A stretch of DNA of 64,000 bases from Turneriella sp942492915. Its GTDB lineage: Bacteria > Spirochaetota > Leptospiria > Turneriellales > Turneriellaceae. Every line of letters starts with the position of its first letter. Position 1 is the first letter of the stretch. The notes under the pieces were generated by a model. It was not told where the DNA came from, searched no databases, and saw only the letters and a list, made by a program, of their open reading frames with translations. This document shows positions 57,377 through 64,000 of this stretch, piece by piece. A program made the position numbers and the translations under genes. The stretch lies in assembly GCA_942492915.1 (NCBI GenBank), contig OW818662.1:2108001-2172000 (forward strand), written 5' to 3'.

Positions 57377-58903
57377 TTAGCGAGGGTCTCCTGACTTGTT
57401 CTGCAGGAAAGAATCAGTGAAATCTTTCAGTACAGAGTTCAGTTTCGCTTCATCTGGCAACGCCTTTGTGTCGCGCAATGTCACAAAAAACTCATTGTGT
57501 GTTTTTTCGATGAAATCCAGAAGCTTCTCTTCGTATTCGCGCACATTCGAGACGGGTACCTTGTCCATGAATCCTTTGGTAGCAGCATAGATCGACATTA
57601 CCTGCTTTTCTACGGGCATGGGGCGGTATTGTGGCTGTTTCAGAAGTTCTACCAACCGTGAACCGCGATCAATCTGGCGCTGCGTAGCGGGGTCAAGCTC
57701 GGTACCGAGCTGCGCGAACGCTTCAAGCTCCCTGAATTGCGCCAGGTCGAGACGCAGCGTGCCGGCAACCTTCTTCATACCTTTAATCTGTGCGGCGCCA
57801 CCGACTCGGGAAACTGAGATACCAACGTCGACGGCTGGGCGAACGCCCGCCGCAAAAAGGTTGGGTTGCAGATAAATCTGCCCGTCAGTAATCGAGATGA
57901 CATTCGTAGGAATATAAGCCGAAACTTCGCCTTCCTGTGTTTCAATCACAGGCAACGCGGTGAGTGAGCCGCCGCCGTATTTGTCATTGAGCTTCGCGGC
58001 CCGCTCGAGCAAACGCGAGTGCAGGTAGAATACGTCACCTGGATACGCTTCGCGTCCTGGCGGTCGGCGGAGCAGCAACGACATCTGGCGATACGCATTG
58101 GCCTGCTTAGAAAGGTCATCGTATACGCAAAGTGTGGCCTTTCCCTGATTGTACATATACTCTTCGGCCATTGCCGTACCCGAATAAGGCGCAAGGTATT
58201 GCATCGCCGCAGGGTCTGATGCGTTCGCCGCTACAACGATGGTATAATCCATTGCGCCATGCTCTTTCAGCTTATCGATCACACCAGCCACAGTTGAAGA
58301 CTTCTGCCCGACGGCGACGTAGACGCAAATCACGCCGGTGCCCTTCTGGTTGATAATGGTATCGATTGCGATCGCTGTCTTACCTGTAGAGCGGTCACCG
58401 ATAATGAGCTCACGCTGACCCCGACCAATAGGTATCATCGCATCGATCGACTTGATACCAGTCTGCATTGGCTCTGTAACCGGCTTTCTTTTCGCAATAC
58501 CAGGTGCGATTATTTCTACGGGCCGGGTTGACTTCGTAACGATCGGACCTTTGCCGTCAAGCGGCTCGCCGAGTGGGTTTACGACCCGACCGATAAGCGC
58601 ATCGCCAGTAGGCACCTCGAGAATGCGGCCAGTGCGCTTGATCGAGAAGCCTTCTTTGATTTTGAGATAATCACCAAGAATAACCACACCAACAGAACTT
58701 TCTTCCAGGTTGAAAGCAAGACCGGTAACACCGTTCTCGAATTCGAGCATCTCACCGGCGAGGCAGTTTGAAAGACCGTAAACGCGGGCGATACCGTCGC
58801 CGACTTCGAGAACCTGACCGACTTCGTCGATCGTCAGAGTCTGGCCGTAATTTTGAATCTCGCTCTTGAGTACCGAGACGATTTCTGCTGTATTGATTTT
58901 CAT
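57377..58903 (-). CDS. atpA: ATP synthase alpha subunit
   Basis: 508 residues. Non-catalytic nucleotide site GDRSTGKTAIAIDTI, conserved GIARVYGLSNCLAGEMLEF and the alpha signature AIDVGISVSRVGGAAQ written here as PAVDVGISVSRVGG. It begins with the alpha-specific N-terminal helix that contacts the delta subunit (INTAEIVSVLKSEIQNYGQT). Confidence 0.98.
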   Translation of the reverse strand: MKINTAEIVSVLKSEIQNYGQTLTIDEVGQVLEVGDGIARVYGLSNCLAGEMLEFENGVTGLAFNLEESSVGVVILGDYLKIKEGFSIKRTGRILEVPTGDALIGRVVNPLGEPLDGKGPIVTKSTRPVEIIAPGIAKRKPVTEPMQTGIKSIDAMIPIGRGQRELIIGDRSTGKTAIAIDTIINQKGTGVICVYVAVGQKSSTVAGVIDKLKEHGAMDYTIVVAANASDPAAMQYLAPYSGTAMAEEYMYNQGKATLCVYDDLSKQANAYRQMSLLLRRPPGREAYPGDVFYLHSRLLERAAKLNDKYGGGSLTALPVIETQEGEVSAYIPTNVISITDGQIYLQPNLFAAGVRPAVDVGISVSRVGGAAQIKGMKKVAGTLRLDLAQFRELEAFAQLGTELDPATQRQIDRGSRLVELLKQPQYRPMPVEKQVMSIYAATKGFMDKVPVSNVREYEEKLLDFIEKTHNEFFVTLRDTKALPDEAKLNSVLKDFTDSFLQNKSGDPR

Positions 58904-58922
58904 ATTTTCCTCGTCGTCCTAT

Positions 58923-59534
58923 TTATTCCGAAAAAGCCTTATTAACGTCGAGCGGATGAACCGCTGCAACATCGTGCCAATGAATCAGATTGCGGGCCAC
59001 AGTGCCGTCAAAGATATAATCCGCAACGCGAACGCTGATGCCGGCAAGCAGTTCAGGGTCCACTTTCACGCTCATCGTGTAGTTGAGCTTCTTGTTTGGG
59101 TGCAATCCGAATGCAGCCCGATTCTTCTCAATCTTGTCGAGAATTGATTGTTTTAGTGCATCGTCGAGTGGCGCCGCCTCTGTGTTGAGGTTTTTCGCAA
59201 CGCTGACATCCACATACGTTCTGCCAAGGGCTTCATCGACGATGTGGCGAAACGAAACAAAGATCTCGGGCAAAAAACGCATTCTGCGACGCTCCACCAG
59301 AATCAGGCACATGCTCAGCACCGCTTTCTGCACTTTGCCTTCAAGCGCAGCGCTGAAGGCTTTTCGCTTCGTCGCGCGGCTGATACTCGGGGATTGCACA
59401 AATATTGAAAATTTGTCATCAGAACGCAGCGCATCGCGAATGGCATGAAGATCTTCTTCAGCCTGTTCGAGATTGAGCCCCGAAACTTGCGAGAGCGCGA
59501 GCGCGTAGTTGTGTGCAACCTTGTTGAAAATCAT
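58923..59534 (-). CDS. atpH: ATP synthase delta subunit
   Basis: 203 residues. N-terminal helical domain (KVAHNYALALSQVSGLNLEQ, DKFSIFVQSPSISRATKRKA) and a C-terminal beta-alpha part (YTMSVKVDPELLAGISVRVA, DYIFDGTVARNL). It links F1 to the peripheral stalk. Its ATG overlaps the atpF stop by 4 bp. Slightly longer than the usual 175-180 residues. Confidence 0.93.
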   Translation of the reverse strand: MIFNKVAHNYALALSQVSGLNLEQAEEDLHAIRDALRSDDKFSIFVQSPSISRATKRKAFSAALEGKVQKAVLSMCLILVERRRMRFLPEIFVSFRHIVDEALGRTYVDVSVAKNLNTEAAPLDDALKQSILDKIEKNRAAFGLHPNKKLNYTMSVKVDPELLAGISVRVADYIFDGTVARNLIHWHDVAAVHPLDVNKAFSE

Positions 59535-60049
59535 TTTGTTGATTTCAATTGATCGAGTTCTTTAAGAATAATATTGCGATGGTCTTCTTTTGACACATCC
59601 CGGTTCAGAATTTTTGAGATTATGGCGACGCTGAGGTCGACAACTTCTCTCTCTAATTCTTTTACTGCGCGCACCTTTGCCTGCTGAATTTCAGCGAGCA
59701 CACGGTCGTGTACCGAATCAGCTTCTTTTTTCGCATCCGCAATGATGCGCTGCCTCACCGATTCGGCGTCTTTTTTACCTTCGTCGATGATTTGCAGGGC
59801 CTGATCTTTAGCAGCATCAAGCTGTTTCTTGTAATCGGCCATCAGAGATTCGGCCTGCTCACGCAGTTTACGCGAGTTGTCGAGGTCTTCCTGAATCTTC
59901 TCGTTACGTGCGTCGAGCCCGTGAAGAATAGGCTTCCACGCGAAGAGCCAGAGAACAACAAGCACGAGTATGAAAGTCACCGCGGTCCAGAAGACCAGAC
60001 CGGGTGATACTTTCAGTAGATCGATGCTTGTACCGGTTAAGAGTACCAT
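59531..60049 (-). CDS. atpF: ATP synthase b subunit
   Basis: 172 residues. One N-terminal membrane helix (PGLVFWTAVTFILVLVVLWL), followed by a long charged helix for the peripheral stalk (LDNSRKLREQAESLMADYKK, ILNRDVSKEDHRNIILKELD). Only one b-type gene is present, so the stalk is probably a b homodimer. Confidence 0.95.
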   Translation of the reverse strand: MVLLTGTSIDLLKVSPGLVFWTAVTFILVLVVLWLFAWKPILHGLDARNEKIQEDLDNSRKLREQAESLMADYKKQLDAAKDQALQIIDEGKKDAESVRQRIIADAKKEADSVHDRVLAEIQQAKVRAVKELEREVVDLSVAIISKILNRDVSKEDHRNIILKELDQLKSTK

Positions 60050-60074
60050 GCCTTGAGCCGCCGATTCTTAAAAA

Positions 60075-60305
60075 TCAGACTTTGATTTTGTCGAGCATCA
60101 GGAAGGCAATCACGAGTGCGAACAGAGCCGCACCTTCGATAAGAGCCGCCGCAATGATCATAGCTGTCTGTATCTTGTTGGCTGCTTCTGGCTGACGGCT
60201 GATGCCTTCAGTTGCTGCACCACCGATACGGCCGATGCCGAGAGCTGCTCCGACGACTGCGAGCCCTGCTGCGAGGCCTGCTCCGATTGCGATAATTGGT
60301 CCCAT
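60075..60305 (-). CDS. atpE: ATP synthase c subunit
   Basis: 76 residues forming a helical hairpin. The polar loop is GISRQPEA and the ion-carrying Glu is in AALIEGAALFALVI. The residues after it (Gly-Ala-Ala) lack the Ser-Thr of sodium-type rings, so proton coupling is expected. An AGGAG ribosome site lies 6 bp before the ATG, stronger than for most genes in the operon, as fits the high copy need of this subunit. Confidence 0.97.
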   Translation of the reverse strand: MGPIIAIGAGLAAGLAVVGAALGIGRIGGAATEGISRQPEAANKIQTAMIIAAALIEGAALFALVIAFLMLDKIKV

Positions 60306-60324
60306 TGTTATCTCCTTTGTTCTT

Positions 60325-61374
60325 TTAATGCCTGTGTTGTACTTGCGAAATGAATAATGCCGTTAAGAATGTAAAAATGTAAGCCTGTAAGAAGGCAACG
60401 AAGAGTTCAAGCAGGTAAATCGCCATCGCACCAGCAACGCTTACGGGCGCTATGAAGTAAGACTGAAACTGGAAGATGAAGCCCAGAAGCACCAGAATAA
60501 TCATGTGCCCGGCAGTCATGTTCGCGAGAAGACGAATGGCCAGCGCAAAAGGTTTTGTGAAAAGACCTATAAATTCAATCGGCCACATGATCGGCCAAAG
60601 AAGCAGAGGAATCCCGTCAGGAACGATGTTGCGAATAAAGAGAACACCCTGGTACGCGAAACCTGAAATCAAGATGACGACAAACGTGAAAATGGCGAGC
60701 GTCGCCGTCACGGCAATATCACCAGTAGCGGTTATGCCCGGCCAGAGTTTTTCAGCCATTGGCAGCGCGAACGAGTCGACATGCCCCGCATGCGCGTGCA
60801 TCAGGCCCGTCGCCTGGCCAGCAAAAACATAGAGCTCACCCAGCGACGGAATCAAACCAAGTAAGTTTGAAATGAGTATGAAGAAAAACAGCGTAAGCAG
60901 ATAGGGTTCATACGGGTGGGCGTGATGCCCCAGACTTGCGTGAGCTACATCATTGCGGATAAAATTAACCAGAACTTCAATGAAACCCGTAAAGCGCGTC
61001 GGCTTTGCGTATGGGTTCTTCGCGATGCGACGGGCAGCGGGCACCAGTATCAATACCAACAGAAAGGCCGCAAGAAAGAGCATGACCACGCGCTTGGTGA
61101 TCGAGATATCATAGCCTGCCAGCTCGAGCTTCCACAGAGGCGCGTCAGAGAGGTGGTGAGCAATCGTTTCAGCAAAACTGAAGATTTCTGCACCTGCGGC
61201 GTGATCGGCCGAAGCGTGAGCAGCTTCAGCTGCGGCGGCGCCAGGTTGAGTAGCTACCCCATGAGCATCGGGCGCACCGTGTGCGGCCTGCGGAACTGCA
61301 GCTGGCACGGGATTTGCCCACACAGCAACAGAGAAAAACGAAGAGGTGAATAGAATTGCGTTTAGCAGTTTCAT
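60325..61374 (-). CDS. atpB: ATP synthase a subunit, with N-terminal extension
   Basis: 349 residues, about 80 longer than E. coli subunit a. The start ATG at 61374 overlaps the atpI stop (ATGA). Residues 1-20 form a signal peptide (KLLNAILFTSSFFSVAVWA); about 20-70 are Ala/His/Pro rich (HGAPDAHGVATQPGAAAAEA). The usual core with the essential arginine is FALAIRLLANMTAGHMIILV. Two further polar half-channel segments are LLGLIPSLGELYVF and ELFVAFLQAYIFTFL. Confidence 0.94.
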   Translation of the reverse strand: MKLLNAILFTSSFFSVAVWANPVPAAVPQAAHGAPDAHGVATQPGAAAAEAAHASADHAAGAEIFSFAETIAHHLSDAPLWKLELAGYDISITKRVVMLFLAAFLLVLILVPAARRIAKNPYAKPTRFTGFIEVLVNFIRNDVAHASLGHHAHPYEPYLLTLFFFILISNLLGLIPSLGELYVFAGQATGLMHAHAGHVDSFALPMAEKLWPGITATGDIAVTATLAIFTFVVILISGFAYQGVLFIRNIVPDGIPLLLWPIMWPIEFIGLFTKPFALAIRLLANMTAGHMIILVLLGFIFQFQSYFIAPVSVAGAMAIYLLELFVAFLQAYIFTFLTALFISQVQHRH

Positions 61375-61691
61375 TTTCGTAATGCCACCAAAGCGAAGCC
61401 AATGTGACCGAGCCACCCGGCCATTACGCCGAATGCATACGCAGCCATGTAGCTGCCGGCCCCCGGACTCGCTACGACATATACCGCGGTGCAACCTGTC
61501 AAGAGCGCCAGCAGGCGAATCGAAGTTGAACCCAGGTAAACCCACCCTGCGCCTTCAAGGTTTTTGAGCCAGATTACCGCCACGAGGGCCGCTATAACCG
61601 ATACAAAAACACCTGTTGCAAAGAGTAGTGCAGTATACAATGTCACTGCCGCCACCTTGTTAGCAACGGGAGCTTCATGATTTTGAAACAT
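61371..61691 (-). CDS. atpI: AtpI-like ATP synthase assembly protein
   Basis: 106 residues with four hydrophobic segments (VTLYTALLFATGVFVSVIAA, WVYLGSTSIRLLALLTGCTA, YMAAYAFGVMAGWLGHIGFA). First gene of the operon, directly upstream of atpB, the usual place of AtpI, which helps build the c-ring. Sequence identity to named AtpI proteins is low in such short membrane proteins, so the name rests mainly on position. Confidence 0.75.
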   Translation of the reverse strand: MFQNHEAPVANKVAAVTLYTALLFATGVFVSVIAALVAVIWLKNLEGAGWVYLGSTSIRLLALLTGCTAVYVVASPGAGSYMAAYAFGVMAGWLGHIGFALVALRK

Positions 61692-61753
61692 TGCGACAAG
61701 TAAATTGTGAGGTCCAGCTCAACTTTTTTTTGAGATTCCGGATCTGTAGCGCA

Positions 61754-63424
61754 CTAGAGAAACTTCTCAGCAGGGCGGCCCAAATGGTATCCCTGCCAGA
61801 AATCCACACGGACCTTCTTGACGTATTCCAGTTCTGCGGCAGTTTCGACGCCTTCGGCCAGAATCACTATGCCGTTCTTATGAGCGAAAGCAACAAAGGC
61901 TTCGACGATATCCTGTTTGAATCGGTCGCTGTCGATGTCGCGCACCATCAGGGCGTCGAGTTTCACAAAATCGGGCTTGATGCGGGCGATCTGGTTAAGG
62001 CTCGAATAGCCACTGCCGGCATCGTCTATGGCGATGCGAATGCCGAGCTGCCGAAAAAAATTCAGGTTGCGGTTGAACTCCTGATAGTTTTCGATGATCT
62101 CGCGTTCGGTAATCTCAAACACCAGTCGATCAGCGGGAAAAGGCCGGTCTTGAGAGAGCAGAAAGAACTTAAACTCAGGGGTTAAAATTGACAGCGGCTC
62201 GACATTGACAAAGAGCAACATATTCGGCGCCAGCGCTGCGGCGTTACGCACGGCGGATTGAAAACACTGAAAGTCCAGTGCGGCCGTCTGGCCCAGCTCT
62301 TTTGCTACATTGAACAAAATTTCAGGGTTCTCCATCGCCTGACCTTCTGGCCCACGACTCAGCGCCTCATAACCAAGTATCACAGACGCTCCATCTTTTT
62401 CACCGAACACCGGCTGAAAAAGCGTTTTGACGGTTCCATGTCGCAAGAAAGCGGAGAATTCGCGCTTGAGTTCAAGGTGCTGCGCTTCGGTCTTGCGGTG
62501 TGCAGTCCATTCGGCGTCTCTGAGCGCACGATAGAACAGGCGTATGAAGGGCAGAGAAGACTTATAAAACATCTGTCCGTATCCGATGTTGAGAACAAAT
62601 TCTTTCAGGGTTCGACCGCTGAAAATATATTCAAGCTCTTTCAGAAGTTTCGTCTGCAGGGTCTTGATCATGATCTCCATCGTTTCGGCATTACTTCGAT
62701 AATGGCCTTCGCGATCTATCTGAACTATCACGATCGAATTCGAGAGCGGCCGATTCATGGTGATGAAATAATCGCTCGAAATAAAAAAACCTTCGATCTT
62801 CTGCAGAATTTCCGCTACGGCCTTGAGAAGCTGGTCAAACGCCTTCCATCCGTAAATTTCATCGCGATCGTGCAGCGGGCTGATATCGAGATAAACGATA
62901 AGCACATGCGAATCGGGGCCCAGGGCCTTGCGAATCTGCGGAATTGTCGCGTAGAGCGACGGCAGGCCAGTCACCGTGTCGGGGGCGTGCGCGTCGATCG
63001 ACTTCTCCTGGTTTGCGATCAGCAGCTGTTGTCCGATAAGATTCAGGTTCATGCGCGCGTCGTGCGAGCGAATCATGATCAGTTCACGCGCAACGGCAAG
63101 AAGGTCTTCGGTACGGTACGGTTTTAAAAGGTAATCATCGGCGCCGCTTTCGACTGCGCGCACCGGGTCTCCATAGGCGGATATCAAAAGCACGGGCACA
63201 TCTCGGCATTCGGGAATTTTGCGCACCTTCTCGCAGAACTCGTAGCCCGACATGAGAGGCATCACCACATCAGAGACAATGAGGTCGGGCACTTCAGCAG
63301 CGACCGCAAACAGAGCACTCTCAGGACTGGTAAAACCCCGCACCTCGTATTCGGTGCTCAGAATGCTTTCTGAGAGCGCGAGCAACACAGGGTCGTCATC
63401 GATCAATACGACCCGCTTCGCCAT
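61754..63424 (-). CDS. Response regulator with EAL domain (c-di-GMP phosphodiesterase)
   Basis: 556 residues from the ATG at 63424. REC domain at 1-120 (VVLIDDDPVLLALSE, phospho-Asp in LIVSDVVMPLMSGYEF, Lys in YLLKPY). The middle (about 150-310) resembles a GGDEF fold (TGLPSLYATIPQIRKAL, VLIVYLDISPLHDRDEIYGW) but has no GG[D/E]EF site, so it should not make c-di-GMP. The EAL domain (about 325-553) keeps GYEALSR, FVNVEP, FEITERE, IAIDDAGSGYSS and LAEGVET, so c-di-GMP hydrolysis is likely. It lies 62 bp upstream of atpI on the same strand but probably has its own transcript. Confidence 0.88.
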   Translation of the reverse strand: MAKRVVLIDDDPVLLALSESILSTEYEVRGFTSPESALFAVAAEVPDLIVSDVVMPLMSGYEFCEKVRKIPECRDVPVLLISAYGDPVRAVESGADDYLLKPYRTEDLLAVARELIMIRSHDARMNLNLIGQQLLIANQEKSIDAHAPDTVTGLPSLYATIPQIRKALGPDSHVLIVYLDISPLHDRDEIYGWKAFDQLLKAVAEILQKIEGFFISSDYFITMNRPLSNSIVIVQIDREGHYRSNAETMEIMIKTLQTKLLKELEYIFSGRTLKEFVLNIGYGQMFYKSSLPFIRLFYRALRDAEWTAHRKTEAQHLELKREFSAFLRHGTVKTLFQPVFGEKDGASVILGYEALSRGPEGQAMENPEILFNVAKELGQTAALDFQCFQSAVRNAAALAPNMLLFVNVEPLSILTPEFKFFLLSQDRPFPADRLVFEITEREIIENYQEFNRNLNFFRQLGIRIAIDDAGSGYSSLNQIARIKPDFVKLDALMVRDIDSDRFKQDIVEAFVAFAHKNGIVILAEGVETAAELEYVKKVRVDFWQGYHLGRPAEKFL

Positions 63425-63521
63425 GCGCCACACCTATGCAGCGGCAGCAGACGGGTAAATCAAAAAAGCCTGAATCGCATGAATAGCAGCGGCCAGAATG
63501 CCAGGCCCGATGTGCCCGAGG

Positions 63522-64000
63522 CTATTTGGGTTTTGTGCTCACAGGCACCGCTGCGGGTTCTTTTTTCTCATCTTTGGCGACCGCCCGTTCGTCGAGTTCA
63601 TTGCGGTACTGCTTACGCAGTTCGTTTTTCTCATTGTCATCTTTTGCCAGCTCAATTTTCAGATAAATCGCGTGCAGACGCGACAGGCGGTAATGCGAGA
63701 GGGCTTCGGCGTAGCGGCGATGCTTCTCAGCGTTCGCTGCCATCGTCAATTGCTGGTACCCGACGGAGAGTCGGTGTTGATTTCGCTGCACAACACCCGC
63801 CATACGAATAGCTTCAGACGAGCCGCTGTTTTCGGCCGCCATGTCGAGATCGGCCATGCGATCGGCGCTTTCATTGAGCATTTCAGTCGTCTTCTTGCGA
63901 AAAGCTTCGCTGGCCTTGCCCATCGCGACAGCGATGTTCTCGCGGTTCGTACGCAACGTCTTTTCGGCGCCGACATATTCCATGCGGTAGATCAGCTTCA
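63522..64000 (-). CDS. Helical hypothetical protein, N-terminal part beyond the window
   Basis: The frame stays open to the right edge, and the only internal ATG (63983) is preceded by in-frame codons KLIYR with no stop, so the gene is treated as truncated at its start. The visible part is highly charged and helical (ENIAVAMGKASEAFRKKTTE, YAEALSHYRLSRLHAIYLKI, NELRKQYRNELDERAVAKDE) with a Pro-rich tail (EPAAVPVSTKPK). No family is recognised; a periplasmic coiled-coil or stalk protein is possible. Confidence 0.5.
   Translation of the reverse strand, partial: KLIYRMEYVGAEKTLRTNRENIAVAMGKASEAFRKKTTEMLNESADRMADLDMAAENSGSSEAIRMAGVVQRNQHRLSVGYQQLTMAANAEKHRRYAEALSHYRLSRLHAIYLKIELAKDDNEKNELRKQYRNELDERAVAKDEKKEPAAVPVSTKPK

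Noticed and set aside
60075..60305. Sodium-type c-ring
   Set aside because: The residues after the ion-binding Glu are Gly-Ala-Ala, not Ser-Thr as in Na+-binding c subunits.
61692..61753. A/T tract CTCAAC-T8-GAG upstream of atpI as a terminator
   Set aside because: The stem is only about five bases and would sit in front of the atp operon; too weak to call.
62258..63127. 289-codon plus-strand frame
   Set aside because: Antisense shadow of the EAL-domain gene, whose motifs are conserved in the other strand.
1..64000. tRNA, rRNA or CRISPR features
   Set aside because: No cloverleaf with a T-arm, no rRNA-like block and no regularly spaced direct repeats were seen by eye; a tRNAscan or CRISPR search would settle it.

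Overview
The window looks like a chromosomal segment of a diderm bacterium of about 53% G+C by eye. It is most likely a spirochaete of the Leptospirales, of Turneriella type. That placement is inference from gene content: many lipoproteins with loose spirochaete-style lipoboxes, a 7TM-DISM adenylate cyclase, a possible Leptospira-type DUF1564 protein, a TonB-dependent receptor (so an outer membrane) and an F-type rather than V-type ATPase. I saw no rRNA, tRNA, CRISPR array, prophage or complete insertion sequence.

Layout. 1-7.4 kb: the end of a flavoprotein NADH dehydrogenase, an unknown gene, then a tandem-fused acyl-CoA dehydrogenase tightly coupled to an MMPL/RND-type exporter. 7.5-13.3 kb is an accessory stretch: a DsbA-like protein, a RAYT transposase carrying a REP pair inside its own reading frame, the wreck of a type I restriction system, a TonB receptor, a VapBC toxin-antitoxin pair and a DUF4399 lipoprotein. 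13.3-21 kb: a lipase-like lipoprotein, an outer-membrane protein, a P-type ATPase with an N-terminal PTS EIIA domain, and a GMC oxidoreductase/TetR/AhpD operon. 21-26 kb: a CitE-like lyase, MoeB/ThiF, and a membrane adenylate cyclase. 25.9-29.7 kb: a compact molybdenum-cofactor operon (moaC-mog fusion, moeA, moaA, moaD, moaE). 30-35.3 kb: an ACT-domain protein, an MptE-like enzyme, dapD, an M16 peptidase and XerC. This stretch also holds seven copies of a 10-bp motif.

35.3-42.4 kb is the most interesting block. It is a seven-gene, translationally coupled operon headed by a CFA/coclaurine-N-methyltransferase-type enzyme and a CarH-type B12 photoreceptor-repressor, followed by a flavoprotein, DUF1365, a second CFA synthase, a secreted unknown and a GPH-type transporter. 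I read it as a light-controlled membrane-lipid modification system, possibly making methylated or furan-type fatty acids. A 10-bp-arm inverted repeat at the start codon of the first gene is a candidate CarH operator.

42.4-54.6 kb carries cell-envelope and housekeeping genes: an amidase/beta-lactamase-fold fusion, an S41 peptidase, alr, tadA, three regulators (two TetR and one Lrp), LpoB and COG3014-like lipoproteins, and DedA. 54.6-61.7 kb is a complete atpIBEFHAGDC operon. The window ends with a REC-EAL phosphodiesterase and a truncated hypothetical gene.

A recurring theme is long perfect palindromes. Several span stop codons or gene ends, and three lie inside coding frames (the RAYT gene, the cyclase and moeA). 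This suggests an active or recent family of REP-like elements. All family calls come from reading motifs; no database search was run.
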